Source: Volvox africanus (taxonomy: Eukaryota > Chlorophyta > Chlorophyceae > Chlamydomonadales > Volvocaceae). From it: a stretch of 64,000 nucleotides of DNA. A model generated the notes under the pieces. That model did not search any database. It was not told where the DNA came from and was given only the letters and a program-made list of their open reading frames with translations. Location of the stretch: the NCBI GenBank assembly GCA_030268105.1, contig BSDZ01000004.1, positions 801,001-865,000 on the forward strand, written 5' to 3'. A program made the position numbers and the translations under genes. Positions 49,101-61,100 of this stretch are shown here, one piece after another; positions within the stretch are counted from its first letter, which is position 1; every line of letters begins with the position of its first letter.

Positions 49101-51265
49101 GGGATCCGCTGCATGCGGAGAAAGTGTTCATGTTCGCCAAGGTGTGGAGGCTCACGGGGAATCTGTCCGGGTCGTGTGCGTGTGCGTCTGTGTGTTTTGG
49201 CGGCTGCTAACGTGTGTTATCCACACGCGCGTGAGGGTTGTTGGTAACCCGGGACACATGCATTCACACCCCCACTGTTAAGTAATTGCATTCCCATTCA
49301 CGGTCACGTTCTCACTATCACCGACATTTGCCAAGCAAAACGAAATAAAATGACCTCGACATCCAGGCAATGCTGGCCTTGGCGTCAGAGGTGTCTCTGC
49401 CCACAACTGGCGGCCCCGTCAGGATGCGCATCGGCATCCACAGCGGCCCCGTGGTCAGCGGCGTGGTTGGAGAGCGAATGCCAAGGTTCTGCCTCTTCGG
49501 TGAGTGCTTTCTTTTAAGTACTCTAACGGTAGCAGTCCTTCCTACGCCTATCCATCATGGCGGATAACGTACGCGACAACTACACCCACCGGCACCGGGA
49601 CCTTCTGGGAGTTACTGTATTTGTCTGTTGTGTTGTATGTGGAAATTTATAACATGGCGCATTTCTGCGATTTGGGAGTGAGTGCGTGGAGCACTCGCAG
49701 AACTTGGGCTAACCTTTCACTTACGATCTCCCCCTCAACCTCCCCCCTCCCCCGGTTTCTACGCGCATACATACATATACACATACACACACGTACCTCC
49801 TACTACGTCATTGGCGCACTGGACGCTTTCATCAATTGCACATTCATCACCTTCTGCGGCAACTGCACGGCGTATGTATGCTGCTAGGCGACACTGTGAA
49901 CACGTGAGTTAGCGTGGGGGCCCCAAGTCGTGGAGAACCTTGGACTTCGTTTCTGATTGAAAAAACGCGGATTCCTGCATTCATGCAGATTGATGATGGC
50001 TGGTTCTCAATGCTGTACACTGTACGACTGACACAGAGCGAGTAGCTACGTTCTAGCTCTGTATCGATCTTACAGTGTGCAGCATACAAATCCAATTCAA
50101 GATGCACATGGACTTACTGCCCGTCGGTCCACCTGCCTATCTGCCCATCTGACCGTCAGTCCATATAGCTACTTGTCAGTCCAATCGTGGCTGCCCAAAA
50201 GACCTCTATCGTTGATGCCTGAGATCTTGACTCCCTTACATACATATGCACGAATCAGCACGTGCACATACGGGATCGTCTCTGGCCGTCTGGGTCATGA
50301 ACACACACAGACCCTTACCCTGCTTACTCTGCTGCGGACCCTGCATGCTTACCTCCATTCTCATGCCCCACCCCCCCACACACATTGCGCAGCACTTCCC
50401 GCATGGAGAGCACCGGAGTGCCAGGCTGCATCCACGCATCGGAGGCGGCAATGCGGCAGTTGTCCAACGAGGCATGGGTTCCGACCGGCGGCATCGAGGT
50501 TGGTAGCCCCTAGCCAGGCTGGTGAGGGGGGGGAAACCGTTACGGAGCAGTGCTAGCCCAGGAACCTTCAGAATCCTCCAAATATAGACAAATGCAGATA
50601 GATACAGATAAGATACACAGATAAATATATACAGATAAATATACGAATATATATATATATACAGATAGATAACAAGTACACGAATATGGGGCAGGTCGGC
50701 ATGCAGGGTATGTAGGTCATCTCTTTCTCCTTGCAGGAGAAAGACGGCTGAGCTCGCTCGGAGCATACTGACTGACCCGTCCGCAATCCCTGACGACACC
50801 GCACGCAAACAGGTCAAGGGCAAGGGACTCATGTCGACCTACCTCTGGATTCCACCCGGCAGGCACGAGTGTGCGGAGGTGCAGGAACTGGTGGGGCCGC
50901 TTCGTAGAGCTGGTAAAACGAAAGGCGATATCGGGCGCACCGGCAACACCAGCACGGGGACCACAAGACCCGCCGGGAGCGAGCACACGCTTTGTGGCCC
51001 TGCCGCCGCGGCCGCCAGTACTACTACTACTGCTGCTAGCAGCCGTCGGTCGAAGGAAAGGGTCGCAGCGGTCATCGAAGGAGCTGCGCTCAATGGGGGT
51101 GACGGCGGTGGCAGTGGGAGCCACGAGCCGGTGGACAGCGCCGGAGGCTTTGGACACGTCTCATATGCCAATGTCCTCGTCAGCGGTAGTGATTCCCAGC
51201 GCAGTGAGGCGAAGGACAGCGTCCACGGCCTGGCTCTACTGCTGCTTGGTGACAAGGCCGGATAA
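37028..51265 (+). CDS. PAS-domain guanylate cyclase (class III), 14 exons, 1795 aa
   Basis: Makes cGMP from GTP. Exons: 37028-38641, 39481-39612, 40764-40812, 41288-41745, 42117-44042, 46256-46333, 47005-47157, 47480-47507, 48759-48865, 49007-49141, 49367-49499, 49888-49903, 50393-50498, 50813-51265; every phase joins. The first half of a PAS-like domain is at about 516-600 ([20 protein letters not shown]). The second half is at about 1370-1405 ([20 protein letters not shown]). A long Ser/Thr/Gln/Ala-rich insert separates them. Then comes a linker helix ([19 protein letters not shown]) and FPRHVLAYM. The catalytic core has [11 protein letters not shown] (metal D1477), VETIGDCYF (purine-selecting E1517, metal D1521), PRFCLFG (C1602) and DTVNTTSRMES (N1609, R1613). 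E and C at the two purine-contact positions specify GTP, not ATP. GIEVKGKG then LMSTYLW closes the domain. No membrane segment is seen, so it is probably soluble and sensor-regulated through PAS. The acceptor at 50812 has a poor pyrimidine tract, but homology demands it. The start ATG is the first in a long open exon. Confidence 0.93.
38477..38511 (+). repeat. CAA/CAG repeat encoding polyQ
   Basis: In-frame CAACAGCAACAG run in cyclase exon 1, encoding about eleven Gln in the Ala/Ser-rich region before the PAS half-domain. Confidence 0.85.
39203..39345 (-). mobile_element. Dispersed repeat copy A (retroelement 3'-tail-like, opposite in orientation to copy B)
   Basis: About 143 bases that match, in reverse-complement, 44240-44383; the core 111 bases (39235-39345) align end to end with few mismatches. 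The copy sits in cyclase intron 1. Because copy B is joined to a longer retroelement-like fragment, this is read as a severely 5'-truncated copy. The strand label assumes that interpretation and is uncertain. Confidence 0.65.
41893..41989. repeat. (TATC)n tetranucleotide array, about 24 units
   Basis: Uninterrupted TATC repeats in cyclase intron 4 (41746-42116), followed by related TACC/TAGC units. Confidence 0.97.
44240..45538 (-). mobile_element. Retroelement-like fragment with dispersed-repeat tail (copy B)
   Basis: On the minus strand an open frame from 45538 to 45137 encodes [16 protein letters not shown], then a His, then [17 protein letters not shown]. This arrangement of Cys and His resembles the zinc-binding segment after the reverse transcriptase of non-LTR retrotransposons. 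Its 3' side ends in the 44240-44383 sequence that recurs, inverted, at 39203-39345 and partly at 46474-46520. No reverse transcriptase core is present, so it would be a 5'-truncated, dead copy lying antisense in cyclase intron 5. The family is not identified. Confidence 0.45.
46168..46198. repeat. (CTG)n trinucleotide array, about 10 units
   Basis: CTG repeats about 60 bases upstream of the acceptor for the 78-nt cyclase exon 46256-46333. Confidence 0.9.
46474..46520. mobile_element. Dispersed repeat copy C (partial)
   Basis: ATGAACGGGTGTTACACTGT and the next ~27 bases match the start of copy B (44243-44290) in the same orientation, then diverge into AT-rich sequence. It lies in cyclase intron 6. 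Confidence 0.7.
47307..47430. repeat. Imperfect inverted repeat, 34-bp arms
   Basis: Arms 47307-47340 and 47397-47430 match as reverse complements at 31 of 34 positions (GGGGTACATGTGAGCG / CGCTCACATGTACCCC). They enclose a 56-nt loop. The element lies in cyclase intron 7, just before the 28-nt microexon, and could bring its splice sites together or be a small foldback element. Confidence 0.85.
47681..47959. repeat. (ATATT)n pentanucleotide array, about 56 units
   Basis: 279 bases of near-perfect ATATT in cyclase intron 8 (47508-48758). The preceding sequence is an (AAT)n/(ACT)n mix. Length polymorphism or collapse in assembly is likely. Confidence 0.98.
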
Positions 51266-51882
51266 TACTCCCAGGCTACAAAGCGGTCGATGTGTACATG
51301 GATGTATATATACGGGTAGGGGGCCCAAACCCCCACCCTCCCACCTCTTGCATGTAGTCCGAACTAAGAGTCCGAACTCACGCATGCCGTGACGCATGAC
51401 ACGTGGAACGTAACTCCTAGCTGCAAATGGGGGGTTATTTATCGATCTACCTACCTAAGCTTCCATCAGAATGGAGGTGCCAGCACCTACCCATGATGGG
51501 GCCACGTACGCACCTCTACATCCACGGTGGTCTCCTCGCGACGCATACGCACGCACTATGTAGGGACGGGACCATAGACAGGCGGGATGCAGTGCGCACG
51601 TACGGACACCACTTCCACTTCGGGCTTACTATCCACCCACGTACGATCGGGTTTCTCGTCGGCATCAGATCTGCCTATAAGGTTTTAGGGTATTAGGGTG
51701 AGGAGGGTATAGGTGCGGTGGTGGCTGGTTTATGTGGGCGATCGACCGGCGGGGGTAAGAAACCCAACGTTCGTTGTGCCTGCTATGCTGTTTGGCTTGG
51801 AAGGCGAACGCAAAGACGCGAGAGAGCAACGAGAGAGATCCTAATGAGGGGACTAAAGATATAATATATATACATATATATT

Positions 51883-51974
51883 GCTTGGACGGTCGAACCC
51901 AACCCAGCTACGCATATATGTACATATATATATGTATATATATGCGTAGCTGGGTTGGGTTCGACCGTCCAAGC
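51883..51974. repeat. 92-nt near-perfect hairpin (37-bp perfect arms)
   Basis: The left arm 51883-51919 is the exact reverse complement of 51938-51974. The 18-nt AT-rich loop can itself pair further. It lies about 600 bases downstream of the cyclase stop. Candidate foldback element (MITE-like) or source of a hairpin small RNA. Confidence 0.9.
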
Positions 51975-54789
51975 GAACACGCACAGCGGTTTTGACCGAG
52001 CGATCAATCGAAGACACGCAAGAGAGGTAAAGAGTTGTGGAGAGCAAGCACTGAGTGGCGAAAGAACAAGCACTGCTGTCCTCCCGTACGTCTGGTTGCT
52101 GGGCACCACATCCGTCCGGCCCATACTATTTCAGTTTCATCGATGAGACGCACGGACTCATCATCGCGCCGCACGGACTTAGGGTGGGCCTCACAGCAGG
52201 CTATTTTTTATTTTGGCCGATTGATGACTCCACGGTTTATATTATAAGTTTCCTGAGCAAGGGTTGATGCACCGAGTGAGGGCTTCGATCAACAGCGTTG
52301 CTAATTGACGACAGATAGTGAAACCTGCCTTGCTTGATGGATCGATTGGCGACGTGCGCGATGACGCACGCAACTGATGGATGAGTTTCATCGCTTTGAT
52401 TGTTTAACAGTTTCAGGACAGGAAGTATATGCGCATCGCTTGGTGGAGTGATGCTTGCGGTGGTGAGCCAGAGTGGTAAGTGGTGAGTAGTGAACGCAGA
52501 GCGAGAAGTACTTCCTCTTCTTCTTCTTCTTCATCTTGTTGCCAAATTGGGCGGGGAGGTCATGAGGGTTCGAAAGACGTTAGGGGATCACATCAAGGCT
52601 CTGTCAATCTGTCTTTTCGTACGACGAATACCATTGATTGGATGGTTCGGTGTTACTCGCTGTGTGCAGTTGTACTCGCCGGCCACCACGAGGTGCGCAT
52701 GCGGCCGTGATGTATGCACTAGACTAAACAACCTGCTGTGCATGCGCTAGACATGTGTGTATGTGTCATTTGGCAGGGTCGTCATCACGTCACAGCCCAG
52801 ACGGGGGCCCGACGCCGACACAGATGGTGTGCATGTATATGTACGGGATGGTCATCACGTAGACTAGGCATCGTGTTGGGTTTGGGGTTTCGGCGGTTGT
52901 GGGAATGCACGCATAGACGGCATCTGATGAGGAGCAAGGGGAGTTGGGTGTTCCGGCAGCTGCATTTCACCCATCGAGGTAATATGAGGACCGTGTGGGG
53001 GGGGGCCGCGTCGAGAGGTGGCTGGCACGTAGATGGCCGTCTGGTTCGTCAGGTACGTGTAGAGTACCGCGTGCTTGCTTGCGAGATTATTGCAGGGATA
53101 GCAATCCTGACAGATAGTGAGTGATGACATTTGTATGATGATTTATTTGATGAAAATGAATCATGCAAACATGATATATGAGGTGCATGCAGAGGAGAGT
53201 GAGTGCGTCAAAATTATTATGCGTGAAGCAGTGAATTGAAGTATTGAAGTGTCATAAAGAGTAGTCAACTGAGGTGGGTGAGGTAAAGTGAAGTGAAGTA
53301 CGGCCTGCTGATACGTACGATAGGTGCGGTACATGTCTTTGCTTGCCAGGCAGGTACCTGATTTGCGCATCATCAGGCGGTTGCCCCACAGTTCAGGGGG
53401 ACGGATGGTCTGGTATGGTGGACTTAGCTGTTGACAAGCAAGCTGCTGTCGTCTATCTATCTATCCATCTACCTTGCCCCGCCGCCCCGCCCCAGCAGCA
53501 AGTAGGTATTATGTAGTGTATGCAAGCATGAAGCAATATTTTTTATTGGGGAAAAATTTGAGAGTGCGAGATCACCTGACAGGAATCACATGGCTGCTGG
53601 AGAAGTGTGCGCCTGAGATGATGACAACTAGCATCACAAGTTTGCGTTGTTGTTGAGGATCGATACATTCGAAGGAGGGTTGGTAGAGGCCGTGGATGGA
53701 GGTCTTGATTGATGACATATCCCTCGTCGTACTCTTAGGTAGCTGCTGTATTGTACGATGGCAGGAACTTGTAGTAGTTGTACATGTACGGCCCACACAA
53801 CAGCAAAACATCAAGGTTTCCCGCTCTCCAGTACTACAGCAGCCTGGCATAATAATCATTACTAAAAACATGTACGTTAGTTGGTAATAATATAATAATG
53901 TGTTGCTTGATGACTGGTTGCTTGATGACTGGTGTGGGAAACGTACGGAACTTCATTCAGTTCTCGTATGCGTGTACATAAGTTCTAAACATAAAGAAAC
54001 AGAGCACGCGAGGCAGGGGAGGGAGCGAATGCAGGTGATGAGCGGTGCGCACATACACACAAGGCGTCCGTATAGGTATGTATGCAGATATAGATGCAAT
54101 AATCACAAGCGCTCCAAGCACCTGATCGAATGAGTGGTGAGCTGGGCGGCATACATGCATGCATGGGCCCGCACCCTTTGAATAAGCATGCATACTCCGC
54201 CGGATTCCCCGTCGATCAATCGTCGTACATATATAATATTGGCCGAGTTGTGCGTGTGCGTGTGGGCTGTCTCCGAATATGGATGGCACACTTCTTCGAT
54301 GAAAAGCCGGGGTCATGAACATGCCATGAACATTCAATTTCCTGAGGAGGGGAACGGCGGCGTACATGCAGGCGGTCTCCGTATAAGTGCTGTATGTGGA
54401 CCCTGCCTCGCTTCATTTCTGCTGCATTCGTGCATGCCCTTCTTGCTTGACTGCACATGTCGATCTACCACCCACGCACGCACCATAACCAACCAGGCCG
54501 TTGAAAAAACGCTATCCAAAAAACGCTATTCATTCTCCGACAATGTTTGGAGATTGTTTGTTATTTCAATGTATGTAAAGTACTTGATAGCGATGGGTGC
54601 AAGCAATCAAATGTGTATATAAAGCAGCTTTATTTGTGATTTATAGGCAGGACGCATGCATGCGCGACCCTAACTTCCTGGTTGCAATCGGTCTGGCCGA
54701 AGGATGCTAAAGATCATCAGCTGATGCGTGGAGAACGAAGGGACTACATATACGCATATAAATACGTCGAGGTTGTTGTATCTCTGTTG

Positions 54790-55330
54790 TGTCCGCCTTC
54801 AAAGGCCCAATCGGAAGATGATGACCATCTGCGGTCCAATCCTGGACACTACCCGTAGATACCCCAGGATACTACAGAGGTTTTCCGTACAATTATCGTA
54901 TGACACTGCTGTCAGGCCGTTTATTTTGCGGACGGCTTCAGTTATCATCACAAGTTCTCATGCATTCACCAGATTTAAGGCTTTCATTCGGGTAGAGGGG
55001 GACGCAGAATGTGGAAAGGAGAAGGCGAAAACGGAGGAAGGGGAGGGAAGAAGGGAGACGAGGGGAGGAGGGGGAGGACGACGTTCTTGGATCTATCTTC
55101 ACTATGTGTGCACGAATTCACCACTGCATACCGACACCGGAAATATCTGTCAGCAGTGCACAGTGGTGCAGCAATTTGGGCCTCTCTAAATGTAACCACC
55201 ATGGCTATGTATCCGGCCATGTTTTGTATCTCTGTGTAAATATCCGCCAAACTGTTTAGGCCCGATCAGAAGATGTCCAGTTTCCTGACCATCCTGGATA
55301 TTAGCCTTAGATACCCCAGGATACTACACC
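54790..55330 (+). repeat. Diverged direct duplication, ~452-bp period
   Basis: A 21-base stretch beginning TAGATACCCCAGGATACTAC is identical at 54856-54876 and 55308-55328. Upstream, AGGCCCAATCGGAAGATG and AGGCCCGATCAGAAGATG also correspond. The two copies have diverged elsewhere. Confidence 0.7.
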
Positions 55331-58125
55331 ATGCATCTAAAATCCTGTACCCCGCTTGCTCGGCACTGGCCGTACTTCTCCAACGTGGTTTGGCCACATA
55401 CATCGTGTCACAGGACGTTTCTGTCGCAGCTTGTGGCATTCGGGAGGAAGCAGTGGATGTGCTGTATTGCTGATTGAAACAACCGTCAGTTGATTGCTTT
55501 GTGCACGCATGATGAGGTCATACATGCATGCATAACATTGCTGGTAACTAATTAATAATCAATGAAATGCTTTCGAAACACAACGGCAGCCTTCTAGCTG
55601 AATTGCGTAGCCGAACGCGCAAGGGACGCAGAAAAGCCGTCTGCCCTCCATGCTGACTGGGTTTGTGCTTTTTACATAAGCACCACGTTCATACGTATGT
55701 ATGCGTCATACTGTACAACTGGTACATAATAACACTCCCTGCCCCTGAAAGAAGTGAACGTACATCTCGGCCATCCTTATTGATTGGCCCTGCCAGCACG
55801 TGCGTGCTTGCCATCACCCGCCCTCGCTGGCAGTCATTAAATTGCCCTTTGTCAGCACACGGGAGTTCAAAGCAAAAGCATCGGTAGGTTCTTTCCTTTC
55901 CGTTTATGATTATTATTACATCACAGTAGCCGCGTGCATGAGGAAATCCTTAGCTTACGTCCCATACCTTGTTCGTTACGACGTCCCTCTTGCCATCTAC
56001 CGCGTGCGTATGATCTATGAAGTATGATGATATGTGTGTGAGCGTGTGTGTGAGAGATGTCTCGCCAGGACTGACACTGGGCGGGGCAGCGACCCTCGCT
56101 TGCATCTGCATGCATGCATGGGGAAGACCGCCGAAGCAGGGTCCTCATCTACTCATGGATTTACCACTTTCGCCTCATCATCCATCGGCACATGATGATT
56201 CACAGCCCACAATTCATGCATGAAAAGTGCCCGCCATGCGCACGCACCACCACTTACCTACGTACCAGCCAGCACCCAGCAGTAGAGTGTGTGTGTCATC
56301 GCTTGATGGTAGCAAGTAAGTAATTCGCACATGCATTCGCGCATGTGCGCATATGCATGATGAAGAGAATAATATGTGCGCTGTGTGCTTACTAGCCGTT
56401 TGCTGCTGCTGGTGCATCACCGTGTGCATGTGCATGTGTGATGCGGCAGCAGCAGGGGGCTTATCCCTATCCTTATCCCAGCGTACATATGTATGAAGCC
56501 TCATTAAGCGCCAGCAGTCCTGATGATCATTATCTTAATCCAATAATGCAAATACCTAACATCACATATAATTCCATATGGACCCGGTCCGGACACAATC
56601 GATAAGGCACGCCTGTGTGTCCCTGGATGCTCCAGGACCGATCCCGAATAAGTGCAAGCGGCAATGTCCACTTGTTGAGGATGAATGTGGCCCCGATGTT
56701 GATGGACCGTGAGGACCTCGATTATAGTAACTTGCGGGCCGACCAGGCCACCGTTGACCTGGCAGCATCCACTGGATGCTGGTGCTGGGAGCTGAAACCA
56801 CCTACCTATCGGAAAATCACTGGTTTCGGAGCAGTCAACATCCCTAGGAGTGAACGGATGGGGGCGCCCCGAAATAATAGAAGTAGGAAATGTTGCAACA
56901 CTTTTCTGGTCCTTCGTGATTTATTAGTTACAGCTGGTGACGAGTTGCTTGCTTGTTTCCATCGCTGATATGCATGTACGAAGATAGATGGCGTGGATGG
57001 ATGCACATGCATACGCGATGAGTGTTAGTTCTTCGGCGTTTGATTGATGATATTATACTTATATCAGGGGTCAACCTGTCATCACGTACTACTGAGGGGC
57101 GGGGAGTGGGAACTGCAAGACTCCGACTTGAGCTGTTCCACCTCTCCGGGAGGTTGTATGATGCTTGCCCTTCGTCCATTATTCAGAGTAGCTAGCTAGT
57201 CTGTATGTAAACGCGATAACGTACCTCAGGCAGCCGGGCCGCCCGCGCACCTCGTCCCTAGCTGGTGCCCTCGTGCTGTTTATGACACATGTTTCGAATT
57301 ATCTCAAAACGGTAATTTATCAGAGGTCCGCACGCATATCCGGTGTATGTGCTGCAGCGATCTGCAGCGATTGAAGGCCCGAACAAAGAGAACAAGCAGC
57401 AAACAAATAACGTTCATTTCGCAGGTGTTCGACCACTACAACAAACCGTACACCGTTGGACACTGTGTTGGTTTAGAATTGCATTTTTCTCGGGCCGTAA
57501 GCTTGCGTTACAATAAGCAGACCTTTTTTTAAAGCGCCTGGACGTGCCGCCAGATCTGGCAACGAAGGGATTCCTTATGGAGTAAGCACCTGGTCTCCTG
57601 GTGGTGTCTCGAACTAACCAGGCTTCTAGCTCGCTTGGAAAGGCAATAATACGGGGGTTAGGAGTCTCTTAACATCCTGCTTTATTACCGATCAGGGCGT
57701 TACATATATTCCTAGATCAGCGGCAACCTAGGCTCAATCACGCGGGGTCCCTCGACCCACTAGGACCGACCCATCCCTTGGACGTCCAATACTGTAGGCA
57801 TTAATTCTGCATTCTTGTCAAATCTAGGCTAGATAGCACCATCTCCTTAGCCACGACTAGTAGCTCACGCTAGGCCGCAACACGAAGGAGAGCGCAGTGC
57901 GGCGCTCCCCCTCGCACGATCACGCACCTTGCGAGCTCGACGCGGTGCGCACCATATACCCGTCAGTACGGCTCAGTGCAACACAACCGGTTCGTTTCTG
58001 CTCGACGGCGTAACCGCAGCTGTCAGGATTGAAACCGCAGCTCCAATTTAGTTTGTACTTACACGAAGCCAACCAGATATATCTGATACATCGGGTGGCG
58101 AAAAGACCCCAGCGTTACGACAGCG

Positions 58126-61100
58126 ATGGGCCCCGTACCTCGCACGCTGGACATCGCCATAATTGGCGGTGGGCTGGGCGGCCTGGCGCTGGCTGCAGGT
58201 CAGGGCATGTCGTACTGGTTATGAAGTTGTTTTGCTGTCACGGCAGCGGGCTGTAGTTGAAGGGGGGCTTTATCATCTGGCGGCGTCTTACGTTCGCACA
58301 CAGACACCTACCGCCCTGTAACGCCATCGAGCGAGCCGCACATGCATACAGGCGTCCGTTCATCAGCCCCTGCGCAATCACCCCCGCACAAGTGCGTCTT
58401 GCTAGTCACTGTTAGTTGATGCAAATCGTCATCATCGAGCTCTCCCGGGAGGGCGGGGCCGGACGGAAATCCTGCTTGCGCGTAATTATGGCACTCGTCC
58501 CGCGTCCTCGCCGTCTTTGGTCTGTAATCACTAACCAGTTTACCATTACCTAGTTTAGATAAGTCATCGCAATACTCTCTAACTACTTGCATGACGAGGA
58601 GGAAAGACGAATGAAACGAATCCTGGTGCTGGTACTGAGGGAACGAGGACTAACGCCTGACGGGGCAATGAGAGCATCAGGTGACTTGATTCCTCGTTCG
58701 CCTGCGAGGTAGGCCTTCATCGCCGCGGTCTGTCCGTACATGTGTTCGAGGCCTCTCCGCGACTCCGGCACGAGACTGGCACCATGATCGGGTTGGGGCC
58801 CAATGGGTTTGTGGCCCTGGAGGATCTCCACCCAGACCTGCCGGGGGAGATCAGGTGCGTGTCAATGTGTATGCGTATGCGTATGTGTCTGTGTCTGTGT
58901 GTCTGTGTGTATTTGTATGTGTATGTGTATGAAGGGGTTACACATCAAAATGTTCTGGGCCAGGGGCGCAGCCAACCCTGCCCCGAGTGGAGACCATCGA
59001 AGCACTCTCCCCACCCGTCAATGGGGGGTGCGTGAGGGGCCACTGCCCTGGAGCTCGGCCCAGGGCAGTGGGGTTTAAGCACACGGTGCCTCTGGGTAGG
59101 AAAAGGAGGCGGTGGCACGAGAGCTGGAAGGGCCAGGCGCTGGATGATGGACGGAATTGGCGCTGTAGTCCGTATTCATGTCCGGAATGTCAAAATGTCG
59201 GACAAACGGCCAAACCACCTTACTGGCGCCCATCTCAAGAGCGATGCAGGAATCTAGCCCTCCACATCGTCGCTTTGTGTGGCGTTGAACGGCGTGTATT
59301 CCTTTGCTGTACACACCGTACAGGCGCCGTGGCGTGGCCGCCAAAGGAAGCAAGACCATGTACCTTTCCTCAGGGCAAGAGCCTCTGGTTATCAACCGGA
59401 CCGCCAGTGAAGTCAACTTGGTCACCATTCGTTGGGCGAAGGCAAGGCACGGTACTTGTGTCGTACCGGTTTTGATTATTCGCCTATGGTTCTTATAGGT
59501 TTTAGATCCAAAATGTGAGCTCCCGTTCAAAATCTGTGGGGTCTCTCGACCGATGAAGGACACAGAAAAGGTTTCCCGCCATCGCGGTGTCACGATGGTG
59601 GGCTGTCTCCCGCCTGGAGCGGTCGTGTCCAGATGGTCAATCCGGTGTATTGAGGTTTAGAGCTTCCCAAAGCAACTTGAGGTAGATCTGTGCACATGTG
59701 TGAGAAGACCCCCGGTGCCTGTCTGCGCCAACCGTAACTGTTATCTGCGCCAATCGGATCAAAAGTTGTTAGCCAGCCCCTACACCAACCGCACCAGCTC
59801 CCTGTGACCTGATTGCCCTTTCAAACAATTGTACGACATACAATTGTGCACAGACTCAGGAGGCGCTGGCCCAGCTGGTGCCACCTGAGATCGTACATTG
59901 TGACCACGCCGCTACGGGGTACGCTGAAATCTGGGACGAGCAACCAACCAGGGAAGACGAGCAGGACGAGGGGATGGTTTCAGGTTCCGGAGCGGAGGCA
60001 ACCGCAGCTGCCGAATCCCCGCACCTCCCGGATGTGTTGTCATCGCCTTTTCATCCGCCGGCGCCGCAGCTGCCAGCCCCATCGGCGCTGACGCCAGCGC
60101 CAGCGGCGGCCGTATCGCCTGCAAGCCGTGCTGTCGTTCATTTCTTAAACAAGCCCAGCGTGACCGCAAGGCTGGTGGTGGCAGCGGACGGTGTGTTTTC
60201 CGTCTTCAGATCTGTCATGCATCCCAACGACCCTGGCCCTCGGTGAGGTAAACGGAGACGGCGGGCAGAGCTGTAGCCAACGCGCCACCCGGTAATTAGC
60301 CGATTAGTCGATGCATACCTCGAAAACTCCCAAAGCTGTAAAACCGCAAACTACCGTACGACATCGAGCTGGTAAGTTAGGTTTTCACCTTGAGCTATAA
60401 CCCCATCTCGCAATTCCCCGCCCTCTTTTCCCAACTGCCGCCCGCGTGCGCCTTCCCGGCAGCTACCTCGGCCACATGAATTGGAACTGCTTGCTTTGCA
60501 ACCCGGCGGGCAACAGCGTTGCTTACGCCCACGGGCCTGGTACGGCAAACTCACCCTCTTACGATAGGTGTTACGATGAGGGAGTTACGGCTGTGCGTGC
60601 AGGTGTATATTCGACGTCACGGCTTGTTAGTACCGTTTGAAGGCCGTTTGTATGGCCTTCGTTGACAAGATTTCAAGGATATCACCATTGTTACCATCAG
60701 CTCCTAATCTTTTTATTATAATTTAAATAAGTAGCTTGATGGTGGAAGATGACAGTGTTGATTTGAGAAGATCCCCTCGAAATTTGACAGCGAGATCTTA
60801 GATCCGGAACCCAATCTAAACAAGGGATATATATGATTACAATTGTTATGCAACCTTCTCAGAATTAAAAAATAGCGAGCAGCTGATAAAACTGTTGCAA
60901 ATACTGGAGTTAAATCCCTTTTGGTAAATAAGCTGCAAAGCAATCGTATAACCTAGTTCATCCCATTGAATTGGAATCATTTCCTTCAATAAAATGAAAG
61001 TAACGATGAAGAGTTCATCACCGAAGATTTTGATATCATAGTTGAGTGTTTTAATTATTGAGTTTTTTTTAAATATTTAATAATTAATTAAACGCTTGCT

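Larger units (their letters stand above)
51266..58125. other. Long region without a supported gene
   Basis: 6.9 kb between the cyclase stop and the FAD monooxygenase start. The beginning should be cyclase 3'UTR, though the nearest TGTAA I noted is at about 54575, too far to assign. I found no splice-linked exon chain with domain content on either strand. The region holds the 92-nt hairpin, recurring TGCATGCATG motifs, and a duplicated segment (54856 and 55308). Confidence 0.55.

Noticed and set aside
50737..50812. Use of the CAG at 50734-50736 as acceptor, adding [13 protein letters not shown] to the cyclase
   Set aside because: It would require a donor phase that is not available; joining 50498 directly to 50813 restores the conserved TGGIEVKGKG.
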